Made by a program: the position numbers and the translations under genes | In this document: piece after piece, positions 59,270 through 64,000 of the stretch | How positions within the stretch are numbered: position 1 is the stretch's first letter | How the letters are laid out: every line of letters starts with the position of its first letter | Notes under the pieces: model-generated | What the model was told of the DNA's origin: nothing | What the model saw: only the letters and a program-made list of their open reading frames with translations | The model's database searches: none | Assembly (NCBI RefSeq): GCF_014646095.1 | Contig: NZ_BMMU01000009.1 | Coordinates: 124,001-188,000 of the forward strand | Direction of reading: 5' to 3' | Length of the DNA stretch: 64,000 bases | Source: Streptomyces lacrimifluminis | GTDB lineage: Bacteria > Actinomycetota > Actinomycetes > Streptomycetales > Streptomycetaceae

Positions 59270-61573
59270 CTACGGGAACCCTCCGCTGCCGCCGTTCCCG
59301 TTGCTGTTCCCGTTGTTCCCGTTGTTCCCGCCGTTGTCGTTGCCCTGGATGAAGCCCTCGGGGAGGGAGAAGGACGGGGTCGGGAACGTCGCGTTGCCGC
59401 CGTTGTTGTTGCCGTCCGTCGCGCCGCCGTTGTTGTTTCCGCCGTTGTCGTCCCCGGTGTCACCGCCGTTGTCGCCGTTGTCGTCCGGCTGCTGGACGGG
59501 CGGTTCGATGATGGGGACGAGGTTGAACTGCCCGGACTCCTTGCCTTCGAGGGCGCCGGTCATGGCGTCCTTCCAGATGGGGCCCGGGACTCTGCCGCCG
59601 AAGACGAGGTCGTGGTACTCGCCGCCGATCCTGATGTTGCGCATCTTCACGTTCTGCATGGCGCTGCCGACCCAGACGGCACCGGACAGCGTCGGCGTGT
59701 AGCCGACGAACCAGGCGTTCCTGCGCTCGTCCGTCGTACCCGTCTTACCGGCGTTGTCCCGGCCGTCGGTGAGGCCGGCCTCCTGGCCGGTGCCGGAGTC
59801 GACCACGCCCCGGAGCAGGGTGTTGATCGTGTCCGCGGTGGTCTCCGACATCGCGCGCGAGCACGTCGACTTGGGGACCTCCAGCGACTTCTCCTGGCCG
59901 TTGGCCTTCTGCCTGATCGACTCGATGGCGACCGGCGTGCAGTACATGCCCCGGGAGGCGAAGGCCGCGTACGCGCTCGCCATCGTCAGCGGGGAGATGC
60001 CCTTGGAACCGAGGGCGATGGCGGGTACCTCGGGGAGCTTGTCGCCGTTGCCCTGCGTCACGTGGAGCGCGTCGGCCATCTTCATCACCGGGCACAGGCC
60101 GATGTCGGAGATCATCTGCACGAAGTAGGTGTTGACCGACAGCTCCATCGCCTTGCGCAGGCGGTACGGGCCCTTCTCCGACTCGCTCTCGTTCTCCACC
60201 TTCGCGTTTTCCTGGTTGATCCACGGCTTGCCGCTGCACGTCTGGACCGGGCTCGGGTACTCCATCTCGTACGGCGACGAGTACTCCTGGATCGCCGGGC
60301 GGCCCTCCTCCAGGGCCGCCGCCGCCACGAACGGCTTGAACGTCGAACCGGTCGGGAAGCCGAAGTTGGAGCCGCCCCTGTCGTTGCCGACCGAGTAGTT
60401 GATCTCGGTCTCGTTCTTGCCGTAGCCGTACGGCTTCGACTGGCCCATGCCGAGGATCTTGCCGGTGCCCGGCTCGACCAGCGTGACCGCCGTCGCGACC
60501 GAGTCCGACTTGTACACGTGTTCCTTGATCGACGCCTGCACGGACGTCTGCGCCTGCGGGTCCAGCGTCGTACGGATGGTCAGTCCGCCCTGGTTCCAGG
60601 TCTTCGCCCGGGCCTCGCGGGTCTTGCCGAAGACCGGGTTGCCGAGGAACTCCTGCTCGACGTACTTGCAGAAGAAGCCCGCGCCCTTGACCGCCGCGAT
60701 GCAGCCGTTCTTGGGCTGGCTGACCTTCAGGCCGAGCGGTTTCTCCTTGGCGGCGGCGGCCTCCTGCGGGGAGATGTCACCGACCTCCGCCATGCGCTGG
60801 AGCACGGTGTTGCGGCGCTTGGTGGCCTCCGCCGGGTCGTTCACCGGGTCGTACCGGGTCGGCGACTGGACGACGCCGGCCAGGAGGGCCGCCTGGGGGA
60901 GGGTGAGGTCCTTCGCGGACTTGGAGAAGTAGCGGCGGGCGCCGGCCTCGACGCCGTAGGCCTGCTGGCCGAAGAACGTGATGTTCAGGTAGTTCTCGAG
61001 GATCTTCTTCTTGCCCAGCTCCTCCTCGACCTGGATCGCGAACTTCAGCTCCTTGATCTTGCGGCCGATCGTCTGCTGCTGGGCCTGCGCGACCTTCGTC
61101 GGGTCGTCGCCGGCCTCCTCCACGAAGACGTTCTTCACGTACTGCTGCGTGAGCGTGGAGGCGCCCTCGGCGACGCCGCCGCTCTGCGCGTTCTTGTTGA
61201 GTGCCCGCAGGACACCCTTGAGGTCGACCGCGCCGTGCTCGTAGAACCGGGAGTCCTCGATCGCGACGATCGCCTTCTGCATGTACGGCGAGATGTCCTT
61301 GAGCTCGACGACCGTGCGGTCGCGCGAGTAGACCGTCGCGAGCTGGCCGCCCTTGGCGTCCAGGATCGTGGTGCGCTGGCTGAGCGGCGGGCGCTTGAGA
61401 TTGGCGGGGATCTCGTCGAACCCCTCGACCGAACCCTTGGCCGCGAGACCGAGCGCGCCGGCGGCTGGCAGGGCGATACCCGCCATGACGGCTCCCGCGA
61501 GCACGCTGACACCGAGGAACTTGGCGGCCTGCTGGACTACCGACAGGCCACCGCCCGAGCGCTTGTTTGGCAT
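59270..61573 (-). CDS. class A penicillin-binding protein (transglycosylase/transpeptidase)
   Basis: A 767-residue bifunctional cell-wall enzyme. After a membrane helix (about 20-42) comes the GT51 domain with the catalytic glutamate E106 in AIEDSRFYEHGAVD and GGASTLTQQYVKN-like and RKIKEL motifs, then the transpeptidase with the S-x-x-K serine in GSTFKPF, SVN in LSVNTYF and KTGT near the end. The C-terminus is a 60-residue extracellular low-complexity tail of N, G, D repeats (GGNNNGGAT). In Streptomyces this gene neighbours wblA. Peptidoglycan synthesis at the envelope. Confidence 0.95.
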   Translation of the reverse strand: MPNKRSGGGLSVVQQAAKFLGVSVLAGAVMAGIALPAAGALGLAAKGSVEGFDEIPANLKRPPLSQRTTILDAKGGQLATVYSRDRTVVELKDISPYMQKAIVAIEDSRFYEHGAVDLKGVLRALNKNAQSGGVAEGASTLTQQYVKNVFVEEAGDDPTKVAQAQQQTIGRKIKELKFAIQVEEELGKKKILENYLNITFFGQQAYGVEAGARRYFSKSAKDLTLPQAALLAGVVQSPTRYDPVNDPAEATKRRNTVLQRMAEVGDISPQEAAAAKEKPLGLKVSQPKNGCIAAVKGAGFFCKYVEQEFLGNPVFGKTREARAKTWNQGGLTIRTTLDPQAQTSVQASIKEHVYKSDSVATAVTLVEPGTGKILGMGQSKPYGYGKNETEINYSVGNDRGGSNFGFPTGSTFKPFVAAAALEEGRPAIQEYSSPYEMEYPSPVQTCSGKPWINQENAKVENESESEKGPYRLRKAMELSVNTYFVQMISDIGLCPVMKMADALHVTQGNGDKLPEVPAIALGSKGISPLTMASAYAAFASRGMYCTPVAIESIRQKANGQEKSLEVPKSTCSRAMSETTADTINTLLRGVVDSGTGQEAGLTDGRDNAGKTGTTDERRNAWFVGYTPTLSGAVWVGSAMQNVKMRNIRIGGEYHDLVFGGRVPGPIWKDAMTGALEGKESGQFNLVPIIEPPVQQPDDNGDNGGDTGDDNGGNNNGGATDGNNNGGNATFPTPSFSLPEGFIQGNDNGGNNGNNGNSNGNGGSGGFP

Positions 61574-61991
61574 GAGGGCAGCCTACGTTCTCATTCGCCG
61601 GACACACGTATAGGCCTTGGCCTAAGCTGTTCACAACTGTCACAGCAGTGAGGTCACGTATCAATACGTCCGGGAGACCCGAAACGGTTCGGATGTAGCC
61701 CAACTTTTTTTGGATTTTTTGTGGAGTACGTGCCCGGATTCGCCTCGTGTGTCACGTGGTGCCCGTTGTGACTCGGTCAAACCCTCCCACTTCGTCTGGA
61801 TAGTCGCGCATGTCGGTCGCTCACTCCCCCGGGTGATCTGCCGCTTACCCATAGTCCGTTCGGGCCATTCAAGATTGGGCCCGAAGGGGGTGTTGCGCTG
61901 TGCCCACCTTCCGTAACGTCCTCAACTGGCGGCGGTGAATATGCCGCTGCCGCCGTGGGGGAGCCTCGATTCGGGAGAGGACGGCGCCGGT
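61574..61991 (+). other. divergent promoter region of the PBP and wblA genes
   Basis: 418 bases with no supported gene. It is AT-rich relative to the genome, with TTTTTTTGGATTTTTTG-like sequence at 61706-61722 and the near-perfect inverted repeat TTCGGGCC (61859-61866)/GGCCCGAA (61878-61885). wblA is regulated by AdpA and other developmental factors in Streptomyces; such sites would lie here but I cannot identify them with certainty. Confidence 0.5.
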
Positions 61992-62330
61992 ATGGGCTGG
62001 GTTACCGACTGGAGTGCGCAGGCGGCCTGCCGCACTACCGATCCGGATGAACTGTTCGTTCAAGGAGCAGCGCAGAACAGGGCCAAGGCGGTGTGCACCG
62101 GATGTCCGGTACGCACGGAATGCCTGGCTGACGCGCTCGACAACCGTGTCGAGTTCGGCGTGTGGGGAGGAATGACGGAGCGGGAGCGCCGCGCACTGCT
62201 GCGCAGGCGTCCCACCGTCACCTCGTGGCGTCGGCTGCTCGAAACCGCGCGTACGGAGTACGAGCGGGGGGCGGGAATCCTGCCCCTCGACGAGGAAGAG
62301 GTGTACGAGAACTACTTGGCGGTGAGCTGA
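61992..62330 (+). CDS. wblA: WhiB-family iron-sulfur regulator WblA
   Basis: A 112-residue WhiB-like protein starting MGWVTDWSAQAAC. The four [4Fe-4S] cysteines are C13, C35, C38 and C44, followed by the GVWGG turn and a basic ERERRALLRRR segment for DNA or sigma-factor contact. The sequence and place between a class A PBP and an ArsA-type ATPase are those of Streptomyces wblA, a regulator that represses antibiotic production and affects aerial development. An upstream ATG 61941 is in frame, but the compact 112-residue form is the usual one. Confidence 0.93.
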   Translation: MGWVTDWSAQAACRTTDPDELFVQGAAQNRAKAVCTGCPVRTECLADALDNRVEFGVWGGMTERERRALLRRRPTVTSWRRLLETARTEYERGAGILPLDEEEVYENYLAVS

Positions 62331-62359
62331 GCCGTCTCGGTCGGTCACCGCCGTCCCGG

Positions 62360-63799
62360 TCAGTTACCCGTCTTCGGAAGCTCCGGCGGCTCCGGAAGCT
62401 CCGGCCGTTCGGTCGCGAGCCGGTTGCCGATGTTCCGCAGGCCCGCGAGGTCATGTACATCGCCGGGCAGTGCGGCGACCTCGGTCACCGCCACCTCCGG
62501 GTGGCGCGCGGTGAAGCGGTCGCGTGTGCGCTGCTCGCGGGAGAGCAGTTGCATACGGTCGGCGTGCAGCCGGAGCAGGCCTGCGGTGAGTTGTTGGACG
62601 GTGGGTTCACTCGGGTCGGCCGTCGGGTCACTGTCGGTGGCGGTGGGGGAGCCTTCGACGTGTTCTTCGACGTCTGCCTCGGGAGCTGGTGTCTCGGCAA
62701 CCTCGGGGTCCCCGGAAACCGGGGGCTCCGAACGGTCCGAGCGATCTGGATGGTCCGGATGATCTGAACTGCCGTACGTGTCGGGAGAGTTACGAAGTCC
62801 AGCTTTCCCGTCCTCCTGATCGACAATGCGGGGCTCTTCAAGATTTTCCGCGGCGGCGAGCGCACGCTCGGCCGACAGCTGGGTGGCGCCGCTGCCATGG
62901 ACCCGGTTGAGCACCAGTCCGGCGAGCGGCATCTTCTCCGCGGCCAGCCGTTCCACGAAGTACGCGGCCTCGCGCAGCGCGTCCCGCTCCGGGGCCGCCA
63001 CCACCAGGAACGCCGTGCCGGGCGCCTGAAGCAGCTGGAACGTGGCGTCGGCGCGGGTACGGAAACCACCGAAGGTGGTGTCCATCGCGGCCACGAACGT
63101 CTGGACGTCCTTGAGGAGTTGGCCGCCCAGAAGCTTGCCCAGGGTGCCGGTCATCATCGACATCCCGACGTTCAGGAACTTCATTCCCGCGCGCCCGCCC
63201 AGCTTCGCCGGCGCCGTCAGCAGCCGGATCAGCCGGCCGTCGAGAAACGAACCGAGCCGCTTCGGGGCGTCCAGGAAGTCCAGCGCGGACCGGGACGGAG
63301 GCGTGTCGACGACGATGAGATCCCACTCGTCGCGCGACCGCAGTTGCCCCAGCTTCTCCATCGCCATGTACTCCTGCGTGCCCGCGAAGCCCGCCGAGAG
63401 CGACTGGTAGAAGGGGTTGGCGAGAATCGCGGCGGCCCGCTCACCGTCGGCGTGCGCCTCGACGATCTCGTCGAACGTCCGCTTCATGTCGAGCATCATG
63501 GCGTGCAGTTCGCCGCCGCCCTCGACGCCCTTGACCCGCCGCGGCACGTTGTCGAGCGAGTCGATGCCCATGGACTGGGCGAGTCTGCGGGCCGGGTCGA
63601 TGGTGAGCACGACCACCTTCCGCCCCCGCTCGGCGGCGCGCAGCCCGAGCGCCGCCGCGGTGGTCGTCTTACCCACCCCGCCGGCCCCGCAGCACACCAC
63701 GATCCGAGTCTTCGGATCGTCGATCAACGGGTCCACCTCAAGCACGCGCGCGGGGTACAGGCCATGGCGGGAAGCGGTGTCGTGCGGATCCGGGCTCAT
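62360..63799 (-). CDS. ArsA-type (Get3-like) ATPase with long insertion
   Basis: A 479-residue ATPase. Deviant Walker A GAGGVGKTTTAAALG, switch and D-rich motif LTIDPARRLAQSMGID, VVDTPPS and LVVAAPERDALREAAYFVERL belong to the ArsA/Get3 family. From about residue 325 to 410 lies an acidic, S/D/P-rich insertion (repeated DHPDRSDRSEPP-like units) not present in canonical members, after which a helical tail completes the protein. Its ATG overlaps the stop of the neighbouring ArsA-like gene (63796), so they form a subunit pair. In Streptomyces this pair lies beside wblA. Function: ATP-driven protein or metalloid handling, not decided here. Confidence 0.9.
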   Translation of the reverse strand: MSPDPHDTASRHGLYPARVLEVDPLIDDPKTRIVVCCGAGGVGKTTTAAALGLRAAERGRKVVVLTIDPARRLAQSMGIDSLDNVPRRVKGVEGGGELHAMMLDMKRTFDEIVEAHADGERAAAILANPFYQSLSAGFAGTQEYMAMEKLGQLRSRDEWDLIVVDTPPSRSALDFLDAPKRLGSFLDGRLIRLLTAPAKLGGRAGMKFLNVGMSMMTGTLGKLLGGQLLKDVQTFVAAMDTTFGGFRTRADATFQLLQAPGTAFLVVAAPERDALREAAYFVERLAAEKMPLAGLVLNRVHGSGATQLSAERALAAAENLEEPRIVDQEDGKAGLRNSPDTYGSSDHPDHPDRSDRSEPPVSGDPEVAETPAPEADVEEHVEGSPTATDSDPTADPSEPTVQQLTAGLLRLHADRMQLLSREQRTRDRFTARHPEVAVTEVAALPGDVHDLAGLRNIGNRLATERPELPEPPELPKTGN

Positions 63800-64000
63800 G
63801 ACATCCTCTGCTTCCGCAGCTCGTTGGCCAGTTCGTACAGACCTGCCAGGTCCATGCCCTCGGTGAACAACGGCAGTTCGTGCAACGGCAATTGCAACTC
63901 GCTCAGCACGGAACGCTGTTCGTGCTCCAGCGCATACCGCTCGGCGTACTCCTCGGCCTGGGTCAGCAGCGGATCCACCAGCTTCTCGGCGTTCCCGCCG
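63796..64000 (-). CDS. partial ArsA-type ATPase subunit, 5' end beyond the window
   Basis: The last 67 residues of a protein whose start lies past base 64000: AEKLVDPLLTQAEEYAERYALEHEQRSVLSELQLPLHELPLFTEGMDLAGLYELANELRKQRMS. The tail P..ELPLFTEGMDLAGLYELA fits the C-terminus of an ArsA-like subunit paired with the downstream gene. The stop TGA overlaps the next start (ATGA), a coupled heterodimer arrangement. Walker motifs cannot be seen as they are outside the window. Confidence 0.7.
   Translation of the reverse strand, partial: GGNAEKLVDPLLTQAEEYAERYALEHEQRSVLSELQLPLHELPLFTEGMDLAGLYELANELRKQRMS

Noticed and set aside
59162..61651. 829-residue plus-strand frame opposite the penicillin-binding protein
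   Set aside because: The PBP has all GT51 and transpeptidase motifs on the minus strand; the plus frame is L/R/V/D-rich antisense sequence.

Overview
The window is high-GC actinobacterial chromosome, and Streptomyces is the clear best fit. Support comes from codon use dominated by G/C at third positions, GTG and TTG starts with GGAGG-like ribosome sites, DUF397, WhiB (wblA), SLATT and DUF6247 proteins, and a gene order resembling the conserved Streptomyces segment recR - lysC - asd - sigma factor - SURF1 - S9 peptidase - ... - tRNA-Pro - metallophosphoesterase - yqeY - class A PBP - wblA - ArsA. The species cannot be named from sequence alone.

Layout. 1-4.2 kb: an ECF sigma factor with its membrane partner, a DUF397 gene joined to a truncated HTH gene, a PIN-type toxin-antitoxin pair and small hypothetical genes. 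4.3-13.6 kb: a glycosyltransferase/membrane protein with a GntR regulator, a class III aminotransferase, a Ser/Thr kinase, a frameshifted membrane/substrate-binding-like protein and a SLATT protein. 13.9-23 kb: the housekeeping block ybaB-recR-DUF5063, a decayed kinase gene, a lipoprotein, a two-component system and the aspartate pathway pair lysC-asd. 23.3-34.3 kb: a sigma factor with a membrane partner, SURF1, an S9 peptidase, a RCK/NAD-binding channel-like protein and cobalamin genes (cbiD, cobK, cobH) around the relic of a cobalt/nickel transporter. 34.6-39 kb: an accessory zone with DinB, a frameshifted gene, a DUF6247 toxin-antitoxin-like pair, an HTH gene with a structured leader, and a relic joining aminotransferase and BenE fragments. 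39.2-46.9 kb: a 1359-residue nSTAND/WD40 protein, a two-component pair in unusual convergent arrangement and a secreted SH3-like protein. 47-55.5 kb: a MacB-type export operon, a FAD monooxygenase and a XylFGH-type sugar ABC operon. 55.6-56.8 kb: the scar of an integrative element, with a rearranged YefM-like antitoxin, an intact YoeB toxin, the tail of a tyrosine integrase, a perfect hairpin and tRNA-Pro. 56.8-64 kb: conserved core genes ending in wblA and an ArsA-type ATPase pair.

How the genes work together. lysC-asd make aspartate semialdehyde for lysine, threonine and methionine. cbiD, cobK and cobH act on the corrin ring. Two sigma factors each overlap a membrane protein by 4 bases, the usual arrangement of a sigma factor with its controller. 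The MacB-type lipoprotein, adaptor, ATPase and permease genes form one tightly packed operon.

Most notable. The window is unusually rich in broken genes and junctions: frameshifts near 1197, 12146, 28862, 35970 and 55986, plus relics at 2214, 15722, 33313, 38505 and 56400. The most interesting single locus is the intact YoeB toxin beside an antitoxin whose N-terminus has been replaced by an 11-bp tandem array. No CRISPR array, transposase, rRNA, replication origin or complete prophage was seen. All family assignments were made by eye from motifs, without database searches.
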